From a bacterium (GTDB lineage Bacteria; Campylobacterota; Campylobacteria; Campylobacterales; Sulfurimonadaceae), in assembly GCA_018822665.1 (NCBI GenBank), contig JAHJJX010000034.1, positions 1 to 36,147 of the forward strand: 36,147 nt of DNA. The letters are read 5' to 3'. A program made the translations under genes and the position numbers. This document shows, piece by piece, positions 17,845 through 26,504 of the stretch; the first letter of the stretch is position 1; the number at the start of each line of letters is the position of its first letter. The notes under the pieces were generated by a model. The model was given only the letters and a program-made list of their open reading frames with translations, was not told the DNA's origin and searched no databases.

Positions 17845-18270
17845 ATGTTGATGCCTAAGAGAACAAAATATCGTAAAGTAATGAAGGGCCGTAACCGTGG
17901 TTATGCTCGTAGTGGATATACATTAGCATTTGGTGATATCGCTGTTAAAGCTGTAGAAGCTGGTCGTATCAATTCTCGTCAAATTGAATCTGCTCGTATT
18001 TCTGCAACTCGTCACATTAAGCGTAATGGTAAGATTTGGATTCGTGTATTCCCTGCTAAGCCATTAACTGCAAAACCTTTAGAAACTCGTATGGGTAAGG
18101 GTAAAGGTTCAGTTGATCAATGGGTAATGAATATTAAACCAGGTCGTATAATTTTTGAAATGGCCGGTGTTCCGGAAGAGCTTGCTCGTGAAGCATTAAC
18201 TCTTGCTATTCACAAACTACCATTCAAAACTAAAATAATTACTGCGGAGATGAGCAATGAAATATTCTGA
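17845..18270 (+). CDS. rplP: 50S ribosomal protein L16
   Basis: L16 organises the tRNA A-site of the 50S subunit. The 141 residues begin [19 protein letters not shown] and include [20 protein letters not shown] and [21 protein letters not shown]. The arginine in the MGKGKG-VDQWV loop region, which other bacteria hydroxylate, cannot be judged. The gene overlaps rpmC by 14 bases. Confidence 0.97.
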   Translation: MLMPKRTKYRKVMKGRNRGYARSGYTLAFGDIAVKAVEAGRINSRQIESARISATRHIKRNGKIWIRVFPAKPLTAKPLETRMGKGKGSVDQWVMNIKPGRIIFEMAGVPEELAREALTLAIHKLPFKTKIITAEMSNEIF

Positions 18271-18442
18271 TTTAGCAGATAAAAGTTCAGCAGAGCTTCA
18301 AGCTATGCTTAAAGAAAGAAAAACTGAGCTTTTTACTTTAAAAATTAAACAAAAGATGATGCAATTGACTAACACTAACGAAATTAGTGTTGCTAAAAAA
18401 GATATTGCAAGAATCAATACTGCACTTAGTGCAGTGAAGTAA
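18257..18442 (+). CDS. rpmC: 50S ribosomal protein L29
   Basis: L29 is a small two-helix protein next to the tunnel exit. The 61 residues have [19 protein letters not shown] and the conserved helix ending in [21 protein letters not shown] lies inside the end of rplP, with which it overlaps by 14 bases, pointing to coupled translation. Confidence 0.95.
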   Translation: MKYSDLADKSSAELQAMLKERKTELFTLKIKQKMMQLTNTNEISVAKKDIARINTALSAVK

Positions 18443-18451
18443 GGGCATGCA

Positions 18452-18700
18452 ATGACACATAAGCGTGAAATTCAAGGTAATGTAATTAAAATTGCAGGTG
18501 ATAAAACAGCAACTATAGTAGTTGAGCGTCGTGTTATGCACCCTCGTTACCATAAAGTTGTTAGACGTTTCAAAAAGTACTTAGTACATGATGAGCGTAA
18601 TGAGTTGAAAGTTGGTGATGAGATTGTTGCAGTTGAGTGTCGCCCACTATCTAAAACTAAATCTTATAGACTTAAGACTGTAGTATCAGGAGATAAATAA
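18452..18700 (+). CDS. rpsQ: 30S ribosomal protein S17
   Basis: S17 is a primary 16S rRNA-binding OB-fold protein. The 82 residues read [20 protein letters not shown], then [20 protein letters not shown] and [20 protein letters not shown], the family core. The ATG at 18452 follows AAGGG; an ATG at 18446 is out of frame. The stop shares one base with the rplN start. Confidence 0.97.
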   Translation: MTHKREIQGNVIKIAGDKTATIVVERRVMHPRYHKVVRRFKKYLVHDERNELKVGDEIVAVECRPLSKTKSYRLKTVVSGDK

Positions 18701-19068
18701 TGATTCAAGGTTTTTCTCGTCTAAATGTAGCTGATAATACAGGTGCAAAAGAGATTATGTGTATTAAGGTACTTGGCGGTTCAAAACGTCGCTATGCAAC
18801 AGTAGGTGATGTTATCATCGCTTCTGTTAAAAAAGCTATTCCAACTGCTAAAGTTAAAAAAGGTAAAGTTGTAAAAGCTGTTATCGTTAGAACTAAAAAA
18901 GAGGTTCACCGTGAAAACGGTTCTCTTATCCGTTTTGATGACAATGCAGCTGTTATACTTGATGACAAGAGAGAGCCAATTGGTACTCGTATTTTCGGCC
19001 CTGTTGCTCGTGAAGTACGTTATTCTGGGTTTATGAAAATTGTATCTCTTGCGCCGGAGGTTGTTTAA
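18700..19068 (+). CDS. rplN: 50S ribosomal protein L14
   Basis: L14 lies at the subunit interface and contacts 16S rRNA. The 122 residues have [40 protein letters not shown] and [11 protein letters not shown] with a conserved end. The start and the stop each share one base with a neighbouring gene (TAATG). Confidence 0.98.
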   Translation: MIQGFSRLNVADNTGAKEIMCIKVLGGSKRRYATVGDVIIASVKKAIPTAKVKKGKVVKAVIVRTKKEVHRENGSLIRFDDNAAVILDDKREPIGTRIFGPVAREVRYSGFMKIVSLAPEVV

Positions 19069-19298
19069 TGGCAAAGTTTAATTTCAAAAAAGGCGATACT
19101 GTTGAAATTATCGCTGGGGATGATCGCGGTACTCAAGCAAAAGTTATAGCTGTATTACCTAAGAAAAACAAGGTAATTGTTGAAGGCTGTAAAATTGCTA
19201 AAAAAGCTATCAAACCGACAGAAGACAATACTAAAGGCGGATTTCTTAATAAAGAAATGCCAATAGATGCTTCAAATGTTCGTAAAGTGGAGGCATAA
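19068..19298 (+). CDS. rplX: 50S ribosomal protein L24
   Basis: L24 starts 50S assembly by binding the 5' end of 23S rRNA. The 76 residues hold the KOW-type motif [20 protein letters not shown] and the [14 protein letters not shown] strand. GGAGG lies just upstream of the ATG. It is slightly shorter than E. coli L24, as is common in this phylum. Confidence 0.95.
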   Translation: MAKFNFKKGDTVEIIAGDDRGTQAKVIAVLPKKNKVIVEGCKIAKKAIKPTEDNTKGGFLNKEMPIDASNVRKVEA

Positions 19299-19302
19299 TC
19301 AG

Positions 19303-19854
19303 ATGGCTCGTTTAAAAGAAAAATTTCTAGGTTTAAAATCTGAATTACAAGCTGATTTAGGAATTAAAAATCCTATGCAAGTTCCTCAAATAGATAAGAT
19401 AATTATCTCTGTAGGTGCAGGTTTTGCAATGAAAGATAATAAACTTATCAAAAATATTGAAGATACTATTACTGCAATCGCCGGTCAAAAAGCAAGTACC
19501 GTAATAGCTAAAAAATCAGTTGCTGGTTTTAAAGTTCGTGAAGGTATGCCTGTAGGTATTCGTGTAACACTTCGCGGTGAAAACATGTACAACTTTTTAG
19601 ATCGTTTAATCTCTATAGCGCTTCCACGTGTAAAAGATTTCCGTGGTGTTCCTAGAAATGGTTTTGACGGTCGCGGTAATTATAACTTTGGTTTACAAGA
19701 GCAACTCATTTTCCCAGAGATTAGCTATGATTCAATCATGCAAATTCATGGTATGAATATCACAGTTGTTACAACTGCTGATTCTGATAAGGCTGGTTTT
19801 GCTCTTTTAGAGAAAATGGGTATGCCTTTTACAAAAGGAGCAAATAATGGCTAA
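19303..19854 (+). CDS. rplE: 50S ribosomal protein L5
   Basis: L5 binds 5S rRNA and the P-site tRNA. The reading frame is open from 19267, but ATG 19303 is chosen: it follows GGAGG, lies after the rplX stop, and gives the expected [13 protein letters not shown]-terminus (183 residues). Core motifs are [36 protein letters not shown] and [19 protein letters not shown]. It overlaps rpsN by 8 bases. Confidence 0.96.
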   Translation: MARLKEKFLGLKSELQADLGIKNPMQVPQIDKIIISVGAGFAMKDNKLIKNIEDTITAIAGQKASTVIAKKSVAGFKVREGMPVGIRVTLRGENMYNFLDRLISIALPRVKDFRGVPRNGFDGRGNYNFGLQEQLIFPEISYDSIMQIHGMNITVVTTADSDKAGFALLEKMGMPFTKGANNG

Positions 19855-20032
19855 AAAGTCACTGATTGTTAAAGCGAACAGAACTCCAAAGTTTGCTGTT
19901 CGTGGTTATACTCGTTGTCAGATTTGTGGTCGTCCACACTCTGTAATACGTGATTTTGGTATCTGTCGTGTTTGCTTTAGAAAAATGGCAAATGAGGGAT
20001 TAATCCCAGGCGTTAGAAAGTCAAGCTGGTAG
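19847..20032 (+). CDS. rpsN: 30S ribosomal protein S14, zinc type
   Basis: S14 in the 30S head. The 61 residues carry four cysteines in CQICGRP and CRVCFRK, making this the short zinc-binding (type Z) form rather than the long zinc-free form. It ends in [18 protein letters not shown] precedes the ATG within rplE. A 46-base spacer follows before rpsH, the largest gap among the ribosomal genes. Confidence 0.97.
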   Translation: MAKKSLIVKANRTPKFAVRGYTRCQICGRPHSVIRDFGICRVCFRKMANEGLIPGVRKSSW

Positions 20033-20078
20033 GCACTCGCCTCCACCTGAAACTCCTAACTGTTAACAAGGAAAATAA

Positions 20079-20474
20079 ATGATAAATGATTTAGTATCGG
20101 ATGCTTTAACTCGCGTTCGTAATGCTGGAATGAGAAGATTAAATGTTACTACTTTAGTGCATTCTAAAAGTGTTGAAGCAGTAGCAAATATTCTTGTAGA
20201 AAAAGGTTATATTGATAGTTGTAACGTTATTGAAGATGGCGTTAAAAAAACTATTAAAGTTGTATTAAAGTATGACGAAAATGGTAGAACTGTTATCAAT
20301 GAGCTTAAGAGAATATCTAAACCTGGTCGTCGTGTTTATGAAGGCAAAGAAGGTATTAAGCGTTTCAAGAATGGTTATGGAACTATTATTGTAAGTACAT
20401 CACATGGCGTTCTTGCTAATGACAAAGCTTATGAGCTTGGCATTGGTGGCGAAGTTATGTGTACAGTATGGTAG
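20079..20474 (+). CDS. rpsH: 30S ribosomal protein S8
   Basis: S8 is a primary 16S rRNA-binding protein and in E. coli the repressor of the spc operon. The 131 residues have [34 protein letters not shown], and the C-terminal [25 protein letters not shown] lies before the ATG. The spacer upstream does not show a clear promoter. Confidence 0.97.
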   Translation: MINDLVSDALTRVRNAGMRRLNVTTLVHSKSVEAVANILVEKGYIDSCNVIEDGVKKTIKVVLKYDENGRTVINELKRISKPGRRVYEGKEGIKRFKNGYGTIIVSTSHGVLANDKAYELGIGGEVMCTVW

Positions 20475-20483
20475 GGAGATAAC

Positions 20484-21020
20484 ATGTCAAGAATTGGTAA
20501 ATTACCTGTAGAATTTGCTGCTGATATTAATGTTAGCACAAATGGAAATGTTATTACTTTTGCTAAAGGCAAAAATAGTGTTGATTTAGATACAAGAGGA
20601 CATGTTACTTTCGCTTTAGAAGGTACAACATTGACTTTTAACACTTTGTCAGATTCTCGTGAACACAGAGCGTTTTGGGGAACTTATCGTGCATTAGCTT
20701 TAAATATCGTAACTGGTCTTACTACTGGTTATATTAAAAAGCTAGAGATTAACGGTGTTGGTTATCGTGCCGCTGCTCAGGATAAAGTACTTAAGCTTCA
20801 ACTTGGGTTTTCTCATGATATCAATTATGAATTACCAGAAGGTATTGAAGCTGGCGTTGAAAAAAATGTTATCACTCTTAGTGGTCATGACAAACAATTG
20901 CTTGGTCAAGTTGCTGCTGAAATTCGTTCTTTCCGTCCACCAGAGCCTTACAAGGGTAAAGGTGTTAAATATATTGAAGAGCATATCGTGCGTAAAGCCG
21001 GTAAAACTTCTAAGAAATAA
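20484..21020 (+). CDS. rplF: 50S ribosomal protein L6
   Basis: L6 binds 23S rRNA near the factor-binding site. The 178 residues show the two repeated domains, with MSRIGKLPVEF, GVGYRAAAQDKVLKLQLGFS, and the conserved end segment PPEPYKGKGVKYIEEHIVRK. GGGAG precedes the ATG. rplR follows 13 bases on. Confidence 0.97.
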   Translation: MSRIGKLPVEFAADINVSTNGNVITFAKGKNSVDLDTRGHVTFALEGTTLTFNTLSDSREHRAFWGTYRALALNIVTGLTTGYIKKLEINGVGYRAAAQDKVLKLQLGFSHDINYELPEGIEAGVEKNVITLSGHDKQLLGQVAAEIRSFRPPEPYKGKGVKYIEEHIVRKAGKTSKK

Positions 21021-21033
21021 GGGAGGAAAATAG

Positions 21034-21390
21034 ATGAATGCAAGAGTATTAAAAAGCAAAGTTGCTAATCGCCTAAAGCGTAAGCGCCGTGTTCGTTCGA
21101 AAATATCTGGTAGTGCTTCACTTCCTCGTGTTTCTGTGTTTCGTTCAAATCGTTATTTGAGTGTACAAGCTATTGATGATGCAACAGCAACAACATTGGC
21201 TGCAATTCACTCAAAGTCGACTGGTCATAAATCAAACAAAGACGGAGCTACAGCTTTAGGTGAGGCATTTGCTGCTAAACTAAAAGAAGCTGGAATTTCA
21301 AAAATTGTATTTGATCGTAATGGTTACCAATACCACGGCGTTATCGCTGCGTTTGGTGAATCACTTCGTGCTAACGAAATTAAGTTCTAG
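21034..21390 (+). CDS. rplR: 50S ribosomal protein L18
   Basis: L18 carries 5S rRNA to the 50S subunit. The 118 residues have [20 protein letters not shown] then [17 protein letters not shown], and [20 protein letters not shown] near the end. GGGAGGA lies before the ATG. The rpsE ATG is 8 bases after the stop. Confidence 0.97.
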   Translation: MNARVLKSKVANRLKRKRRVRSKISGSASLPRVSVFRSNRYLSVQAIDDATATTLAAIHSKSTGHKSNKDGATALGEAFAAKLKEAGISKIVFDRNGYQYHGVIAAFGESLRANEIKF

Positions 21391-21398
21391 GGGCTGTG

Positions 21399-21839
21399 AT
21401 GGAAATCAATAGAGAAGAATTTGAAGAATCAATAGTTAATATTGGTCGTGTAACAAAAGTTGTAAAAGGTGGTAGACGCTTTCGTTTTACTGCACTTATC
21501 GTAGTCGGTAACAAAAACGGTACCGTAGGATATGGTGTAGGTAAAGCTAAAGAGGTTCCAGATGCAATTCGTAAAGCGGTTGATGAGGCGTTTAAAAACT
21601 TAACAACAATTAAGATTAAAGGTTCAACAATTGCACATGATATTGAGCATAAATATAATGCAAGTCGTATTTTGTTAAAGCCGGCATCAGAAGGTACGGG
21701 TGTTATCGCGGGTGGAGCTGCTCGTCCTGTTCTTGAGCTTTCGGGTATAAAAGATGTACTTACTAAATCAATCGGCTCAAACAATCCAAACACACTTGTT
21801 CGTGCTACAATTGAAGCACTTTCAAGAATTAAAGGATAG
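21399..21839 (+). CDS. rpsE: 30S ribosomal protein S5
   Basis: S5 helps decoding accuracy at the back of the 30S subunit. An in-frame GTG at 21396 directly precedes ATG 21399; the ATG, 5 bases after TAGGGG, is the likelier start (146 residues). Motifs are [39 protein letters not shown] and [19 protein letters not shown]. rplO starts 3 bases after the stop, with no rpmD (L30) between them, unlike E. coli. Confidence 0.97.
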   Translation: MEINREEFEESIVNIGRVTKVVKGGRRFRFTALIVVGNKNGTVGYGVGKAKEVPDAIRKAVDEAFKNLTTIKIKGSTIAHDIEHKYNASRILLKPASEGTGVIAGGAARPVLELSGIKDVLTKSIGSNNPNTLVRATIEALSRIKG

Positions 21840-21842
21840 AAA

Positions 21843-22241
21843 ATGGGTATTGAAAATTTAACACCTGCTGAAGGTTCAACAGCTTCTCGTAAGCGTGTTG
21901 GACGTGGACAAGGTTCTGGAACCGGTAAGACTGCTGCTCGTGGTCAAAAAGGTCAGAAATCTCGTACAGGTTATAAAAGAAAAAGAAACTTTGAGGGTGG
22001 ACAACAGCCACTTGCAAAACGTTTACCAAAAATCGGTTTTACTTCTCGTGTAATTAAACCGTATGTAATTAATGTTGAAAAAATTACGGCAGTAGCTGAA
22101 TTACAAGAGATTACAATGGAGAGTATCCGCTCTGTTCATAAAGTAGCTTTATCAGTTGCTAAAGTTAAGTTGGTTGGTGCTAATGCAAAAGAATTAGCAT
22201 CAAAGATAAAAGACGAAAACATTACTACTACAGGTAAATAA
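21843..22241 (+). CDS. rplO: 50S ribosomal protein L15
   Basis: L15 is a late 50S assembly protein. The 132 residues start with a glycine- and arginine-rich extension, [20 protein letters not shown], and end in [27 protein letters not shown] precedes the ATG; secY begins two bases after the stop, so secretion and ribosome genes are coupled. Confidence 0.97.
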   Translation: MGIENLTPAEGSTASRKRVGRGQGSGTGKTAARGQKGQKSRTGYKRKRNFEGGQQPLAKRLPKIGFTSRVIKPYVINVEKITAVAELQEITMESIRSVHKVALSVAKVKLVGANAKELASKIKDENITTTGK

Positions 22242-22243
22242 TT

Positions 22244-23506
22244 GTGAATAAAAATCTACTTAATAAGATACTTATTACGATAGGGTTTTTATTTATTTAC
22301 CGCCTGCTGGCATACGTGCCAGTTCCAGGCGTTGATACTTCTGTTATAGCTTCATTTTTTGACTCACACCAAGCGGATGCACTGGGACTGTTTAACATGT
22401 TCAGTGGAAATGCTGTGGAAAGATTATCAATTATTTCACTTGGCATTATGCCTTACATTACTGCTTCTATTATCATGGAACTTCTCGCTGCTACATTTCC
22501 TACATTGGGTCAAATGAAAAAAGAGCGTGACGGAATGGTTAAGTATATGCAAATTATTCGTTATGCGACGATTGTAATAACTATCATTCAAGCAATTGGC
22601 GTAAGTGTTGGACTTCAGAGTTTAACCGGTCCAAGTGGAAACAGCGCTATATTAGCTGACCATACTACATTTATTATACTTTCTGCGGTATCAATGCTGG
22701 CGGGAACTATGCTTTTAATGTGGATAGGTGAGCAAATTACTCAAAGTGGTATAGGTAATGGTATATCACTCATTATTTTTGCGGGGATAGTTTCTGCAAT
22801 ACCAAGTGCTATAGGTCAAACTATAACTATGGTAAATACAGGAGCAATGAGTTTTATAACCGTGCTTGCAATTCTAGCTCTTATTTTAGGTACTGTAGCA
22901 GTAATTATATATGTAGAGCTGGGTGAGCGTCGTATAGGGATTACTTATGCTAAAAAAACTATGATGCAAAATCAAAATAAAAGAGTAATGAATTACATTC
23001 CTATCAAAGTAAATTTATCTGGGGTTATTCCAGTTATTTTTGCAAGTGCGATATTGATGTTCCCTATGACAGTATTATCAAGTAGTACTAACCCTACTAT
23101 TCAAGCGATAGCGGATTTTTTAAATCCAAACGGTTACTTTTTTAACTTTTTAACATTTCTTTTTGTAGTATTCTTCGCATTCTTTTATGCTTCGATTACA
23201 TTTAATGCAAAAGATATATCAGAAAATTTAAAAAGACAGGGTGGATTTATTCCTGGTATTCGCCAGGGTCTTTCTACGAAAGATTATCTTAATGAAGTTG
23301 CCGGAAGACTAACTATTACCGGTGCTCTTTATCTTGGATTAGTTGCTACATTGCCTTTTATGATTATAAAAGGGATGGGTGTTCCATTTTTCTTTGGTGG
23401 CACAGCGGTATTAATCGTTGTTCAGGTAGCACTCGATACTATGAGAAAAATAGAAGCTCAATTATATATGAGCAAATATGAAACATTAAGTGCAGTTGGT
23501 TTATAG
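22244..23506 (+). CDS. secY: protein translocase channel SecY
   Basis: Channel of the SecYEG translocon in the inner membrane. The 420 residues have about ten membrane segments, with LLAYVPVPGVDTSVI after segment one, FSGNAVERLSIISLGIMPYI, EQITQSGIGNGISLIIFAG, and the cytoplasmic loops QNKRVMNYIPIKVN and GFIPGIRQGLSTKDYL. The start is GTG, two bases after the rplO stop. The sequence appears intact, and map follows 2 bases later. Confidence 0.97.
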   Translation: MNKNLLNKILITIGFLFIYRLLAYVPVPGVDTSVIASFFDSHQADALGLFNMFSGNAVERLSIISLGIMPYITASIIMELLAATFPTLGQMKKERDGMVKYMQIIRYATIVITIIQAIGVSVGLQSLTGPSGNSAILADHTTFIILSAVSMLAGTMLLMWIGEQITQSGIGNGISLIIFAGIVSAIPSAIGQTITMVNTGAMSFITVLAILALILGTVAVIIYVELGERRIGITYAKKTMMQNQNKRVMNYIPIKVNLSGVIPVIFASAILMFPMTVLSSSTNPTIQAIADFLNPNGYFFNFLTFLFVVFFAFFYASITFNAKDISENLKRQGGFIPGIRQGLSTKDYLNEVAGRLTITGALYLGLVATLPFMIIKGMGVPFFFGGTAVLIVVQVALDTMRKIEAQLYMSKYETLSAVGL

Positions 23507-23508
23507 TA

Positions 23509-24267
23509 ATGGCCATTGCGCTTAGAAAACCTGATGAAATTGAAAAATTAAGGGCCGCTAACAAGATTGTTGGCGGTGCATTAGAACTACTCCGTGCCAA
23601 CACAAAGGCTGGAACTTCTTTAAAAGAACTTGATGCTATGGCTGAAGACTATGTTTTAAGTCATGGCGCTAAGCCTTCTTTTAAAGGGCTTTACGGTTTT
23701 CCCAATGCTGTTTGTACATCTCTCAATCAAGTAATAATTCACGGCATCCCGACAGATTATAAACTTCAAGAGGGGGATGTTATAGGTTATGACATTGGAA
23801 CTGAGCTTGATGGATATTTTGGCGATGCTGCTATTACGGTAGCAGTAGGCAAAATTACTCAAATAGATGAAGATTTAATTGCGTGCGCCAAAGATACTTT
23901 GTATCATGCAATTTCTGAAATAAGAGACGGTATGAGATTTAAAGAGCTTTCTTTATTGATGGAGGAGTTTATTAAATCTCGCGGTTTTGTTCCGCTTCAT
24001 AGTTTTTGTGGTCATGGGATAGGTAAAAAGCCTCATGAAGAGCCGGAAATACCAAACTATTTAGATGGAATAAATGCTAAAGCGGGTCCAAAAATTAAGA
24101 ATGGAATGGTTTTTTGTTTAGAGCCTATGATTTGTCAAAAAGATTCAAAACCAATTATTTTAGAAAATAAGTGGGATGTTGTTAGTGCCGATGGTTTACG
24201 CGGTTCACACTATGAGCATACTGTTGCAGTAATCAACGGTAAAGCTGAAATTTTATCTCTGGCTTGA
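23509..24267 (+). CDS. map: methionine aminopeptidase, type I
   Basis: Removes N-terminal methionine from nascent proteins. The 252 residues contain the five metal ligands of the pita-bread fold: two Asp in [19 protein letters not shown], His in [15 protein letters not shown], Glu in MVFCLEPMI, and Glu in HYEHTVAV. It follows secY directly and precedes infA by 16 bases, the order seen in many bacteria. Confidence 0.97.
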   Translation: MAIALRKPDEIEKLRAANKIVGGALELLRANTKAGTSLKELDAMAEDYVLSHGAKPSFKGLYGFPNAVCTSLNQVIIHGIPTDYKLQEGDVIGYDIGTELDGYFGDAAITVAVGKITQIDEDLIACAKDTLYHAISEIRDGMRFKELSLLMEEFIKSRGFVPLHSFCGHGIGKKPHEEPEIPNYLDGINAKAGPKIKNGMVFCLEPMICQKDSKPIILENKWDVVSADGLRGSHYEHTVAVINGKAEILSLA

Positions 24268-24283
24268 GAAAAAAAGGATTAAA

Positions 24284-24502
24284 ATGGCTAAATCGGATGT
24301 TATCGAAGTAGATGGCAAGATTATAGAGGCTTTGCCAAATGCAACATTTCGTGTTGAATTAGAAAATGGGCATATTATTTTATGTCATATCGCAGGAAAA
24401 ATGCGTATGCACTATATTAAAATATTACCTGGTGACCGCGTTAAGTTAGAGTTAACACCCTATTCACTCGACAAAGGTCGTATAACTTATCGCTATAAAT
24501 AA
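24284..24502 (+). CDS. infA: translation initiation factor IF-1
   Basis: IF-1 blocks the ribosomal A-site during initiation. The 72 residues have the family length and OB-fold motifs [39 protein letters not shown] and RGRITYR-like KGRITYRYK at the end. AAGGA precedes the ATG. It is the last gene of the operon; a hairpin follows at once, so rpmJ, rpsM, rpsK, rpsD, rpoA and rplQ must lie elsewhere. Confidence 0.97.
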   Translation: MAKSDVIEVDGKIIEALPNATFRVELENGHIILCHIAGKMRMHYIKILPGDRVKLELTPYSLDKGRITYRYK

Positions 24503-24503
24503 A

Positions 24504-24530
24504 AGAAAAAGAGATATTTTCTCTTTTTCT
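24504..24530. terminator. hairpin terminator after infA
   Basis: AGAAAAAGAG pairs exactly with CTCTTTTTCT around a loop of ATATTTT (10 bp, 11 with the closing A-T). The right arm is T-rich on the plus strand and A-rich on the minus strand, so it may serve both infA and the convergent rhodanese gene. The stem is AT-rich, so its strength is uncertain. Confidence 0.65.
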
Positions 24531-24545
24531 ACTCTTCTTTAAATG

Positions 24546-25418
24546 TTATTCCCACTTAAATTTTATTACTTGCAATTGAGGATTGTTTCCCCATTCTAAA
24601 AATGAATTTTCATATATTTTTGTATTTGTAAAGCCCATTTTTTTGTATAAAATAAACCAATTCATGGATGCTGTAAAAATATTCTCCGCATAGATTATGA
24701 TTTCATCTTCTTTGTTAAGTTCATGTCCATGAATGAAAATGTCATCAAGCTCCTTTTGTTCTCTTAAAGTTTGATCTGTTAAAAACTTATCATTATAGTA
24801 ACTGCTCATGGCATGTGGAATATGTCCCAACGCTTCAATTGCATTTGATTTTTTTATTCCATAATATTCTTGAGGAGATCTGGAGTCAAGCATTTTAACT
24901 TTTCTTATATTATTTTGTACATATTCTAAGTCGGCAAGCAAATTGTAGTTGGGTTTGATTGTAAAATTTCCGCTATCTTTTTTATTTCTTTTAATTGAAA
25001 TGAGCAATTCATTTTCAAAAACCCATGCCATGTATCCGCCATCTAAAATACTCACATTCTCAAAACCATGGGAAATGAGAATAAATGCCAAATAGCTAGT
25101 ATTTAAGATCCCGCTTTCAGTATTATGGGAATAAATTACAACTTTTGAGTTTGTATTTATCCCTAGTTTTTGAATCTGTTTTTGAATAATTTCAGGCGAA
25201 TGCATATTAGAATACTTTGATTTTTTATCTATAAATAAAGTCACATCAGAGTGTATTGCACTCAGGATATGGCTTTTTCTATATAAGTCCACAGAATCCG
25301 CATCTATAAGGATGAGATTTTCATTAGAGAGAGATTTTCTTAAGTCAGCCGGTTTTATGAAAGCGTCAAACGAATAGGAGAATGAGAAAAAAATAAATAA
25401 AATCAGTAAGTATTTCAT
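24546..25418 (-). CDS. secreted tandem rhodanese-like protein without cysteine
   Basis: A 290-residue protein with a signal peptide (about residues 1-17) and two rhodanese domains. The first carries VVIYSHNTESGILNTSYLAF and VSILDGGYMAW; the second KMLDSRSPQEYYG, ALGHIPHAMSS, then IIIYAENIFTASMNWFILY, where active sulfurtransferases have a catalytic cysteine after the tyrosine; here it is alanine, near residue 243. There is no cysteine in the entire protein. Normal persulfide chemistry is thus not possible, though a binding or structural role could remain (inference). The gene is 7 bases downstream of the chorismate mutase and may be cotranscribed with it. One motif copy lies in the second domain. 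Confidence 0.82.
   Translation of the reverse strand: MKYLLILFIFFSFSYSFDAFIKPADLRKSLSNENLILIDADSVDLYRKSHILSAIHSDVTLFIDKKSKYSNMHSPEIIQKQIQKLGINTNSKVVIYSHNTESGILNTSYLAFILISHGFENVSILDGGYMAWVFENELLISIKRNKKDSGNFTIKPNYNLLADLEYVQNNIRKVKMLDSRSPQEYYGIKKSNAIEALGHIPHAMSSYYNDKFLTDQTLREQKELDDIFIHGHELNKEDEIIIYAENIFTASMNWFILYKKMGFTNTKIYENSFLEWGNNPQLQVIKFKWE
24810..24820 (-). repeat. TTCCACATGCC motif copy 7
   Basis: Full 11-base copy inside the rhodanese-like gene, read as I-P-H-A. Confidence 0.85.
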
Positions 25419-25425
25419 AGCGCTC

Positions 25426-25719
25426 TTAAAATGCTTCTTGATTTCTAAATTCTGATATTTCTGTTTCTACCATTTCATTTATCATGATTGTAAAAAGATC
25501 AGATATCATATTGGGTGATACATCCAACTCTATCGCTTTGTGGCGGATTTTTTGTAATATGAAATCTATTCTGTCTTTTGCTTTAACTTCATCTACGCTA
25601 TTTTTAAAACCGGCAGCTTGGCGAATAAGATGGCTTCTTTGAGAGATTAACTCAACAATTTTATCATCTAAAATATCGATTTCTTCTCTTACTTCTTGGA
25701 GTGAATTACATTTTTTCAT
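25426..25719 (-). CDS. chorismate mutase, type II (AroQ)-like
   Basis: A 97-residue all-helical protein resembling the chorismate mutase domain that converts chorismate to prephenate, or the related isochorismate-pyruvate lyases. The N-terminal helix has VREEIDILDDKIVELISQRS, the usual charged start with its active-site arginine, followed by KAKDRIDFILQKIRHKA. It stands alone, not fused to prephenate dehydratase. Chorismate is also the MqnA substrate, but the genes are 17 kb apart, so no direct link is claimed. Start is ATG 25719 on the minus strand. Confidence 0.75.
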   Translation of the reverse strand: MKKCNSLQEVREEIDILDDKIVELISQRSHLIRQAAGFKNSVDEVKAKDRIDFILQKIRHKAIELDVSPNMISDLFTIMINEMVETEISEFRNQEAF

Positions 25720-25782
25720 AATAGTTTCCTATGATTTATTTTTATAAGTTGAGATAACACTATACTATGATTTTAGAAATTT

Positions 25783-26208
25783 TTATAAAGCTTGCGATAA
25801 AAATGGGCTATCAGCTATTTCTATAGCTTTTCTTCCCTCTTTTGAAACTTTTTCAAACTCATGAAGGAGATATGCCGCTTCATGCAGTTTGGAGGCTATC
25901 TCTTTGTCTGCTTTTTCCAGATTGTAATTGTATTTTAATCCGAGTTCATCTTCTTTTAACTCAAAAATCTCTTTTAGAGAGTGGTGAAGCGATACTATTT
26001 TTTCCATCAGTGACAAGCTTTTATTTCTGGCATGTAAAAAAGTTGGAGATTTTTGTATATATTCCTTCATATCATCCGGAGATATGGAAGCCATTTGGTT
26101 AAATAAGTTTTCATATTCCTCACATCTGGCTGCAAAGTTTTGAGACATAATAAAGTTCGCCGTCTTGAGCTGGAATTTTACATAATCTTTTGAAAATTGT
26201 TCTTTCAT
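25783..26208 (-). CDS. hypothetical helical protein
   Basis: I do not recognise this 141-residue protein. It has no signal peptide or membrane segment, is rich in charged residues, and reads as several amphipathic helices (for example KSLSLMEKIVSLHHSLKEIF and EIASKLHEAAYLLHEFEK), with a single cysteine near residue 29. ATG 26208 is preceded by the weak CAGGT. The gap to the chorismate mutase is 63 bases, so it may have its own promoter; a minus-strand TACTAT at 26241-26236 is a weak -10 candidate. The reading frame is open along its length and matches the region's composition, so it is probably real. Confidence 0.6.
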   Translation of the reverse strand: MKEQFSKDYVKFQLKTANFIMSQNFAARCEEYENLFNQMASISPDDMKEYIQKSPTFLHARNKSLSLMEKIVSLHHSLKEIFELKEDELGLKYNYNLEKADKEIASKLHEAAYLLHEFEKVSKEGRKAIEIADSPFLSQAL

Positions 26209-26347
26209 AATTTACCTGTATTTTTTATTTAAAGCATAGTAACAAAAAAGAGATAAAACTCTGTTAACACTTTAGTAACTAATTCAATATATACTTTTAT
26301 TACGATTCTCGATATGTGGTCTTTTGCTGACTTGAAAGATTATGTTT

Positions 26348-26373
26348 ACATCCCCAACCAAAAATGGGGATGT
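26348..26373. terminator. GC-rich hairpin after the MCE operon
   Basis: ACATCCCC (26348-26355) pairs with GGGGATGT (26366-26373) across a 10-base loop, directly after the stop of the 40-residue peptide gene. On the minus strand no U-run follows, so it may act as a 3' stabiliser or a weak terminator. 26209-26347 otherwise holds only small palindromes. Confidence 0.45.
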
Positions 26374-26496
26374 TTATCTTTGAATATCTTTATTCTTATA
26401 CGCCAAATACCCGACAATTACTGCCAGAATACTGAACATACTTATCCAAATGAACATATCCCCTCCGCCACTTGCCTGTACAATATTTTCTTTCAC
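26374..26496 (-). CDS. small single-pass membrane peptide
   Basis: A reading frame of 40 codons starts with GTG 26496 eight bases after the lipoprotein stop. The product has a short polar N-terminus with SGGGD, a hydrophobic run of about 18 residues (FIWISMFSILAVIVGYLAY) and a basic end KNKDIQR, a typical single membrane-spanning peptide. AGG lies upstream of the GTG; an internal ATG at 26457 has GGAGGGG just before it and would give a 27-residue version. A GC-rich hairpin follows immediately after the stop. Its place as the last gene of the MCE operon suggests an accessory subunit (inference). No known family recognised. Confidence 0.55.
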   Translation of the reverse strand: MKENIVQASGGGDMFIWISMFSILAVIVGYLAYKNKDIQR

Positions 26497-26504
26497 TGTT
26501 GCGC

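Noticed and set aside
26262-26282. Small palindromes TGTTAACA and TTAGTAACTAA as operator sites
   Set aside because: Both are short, AT-rich and in an AT-rich gap, so they could occur by chance; nothing links them to a regulator.
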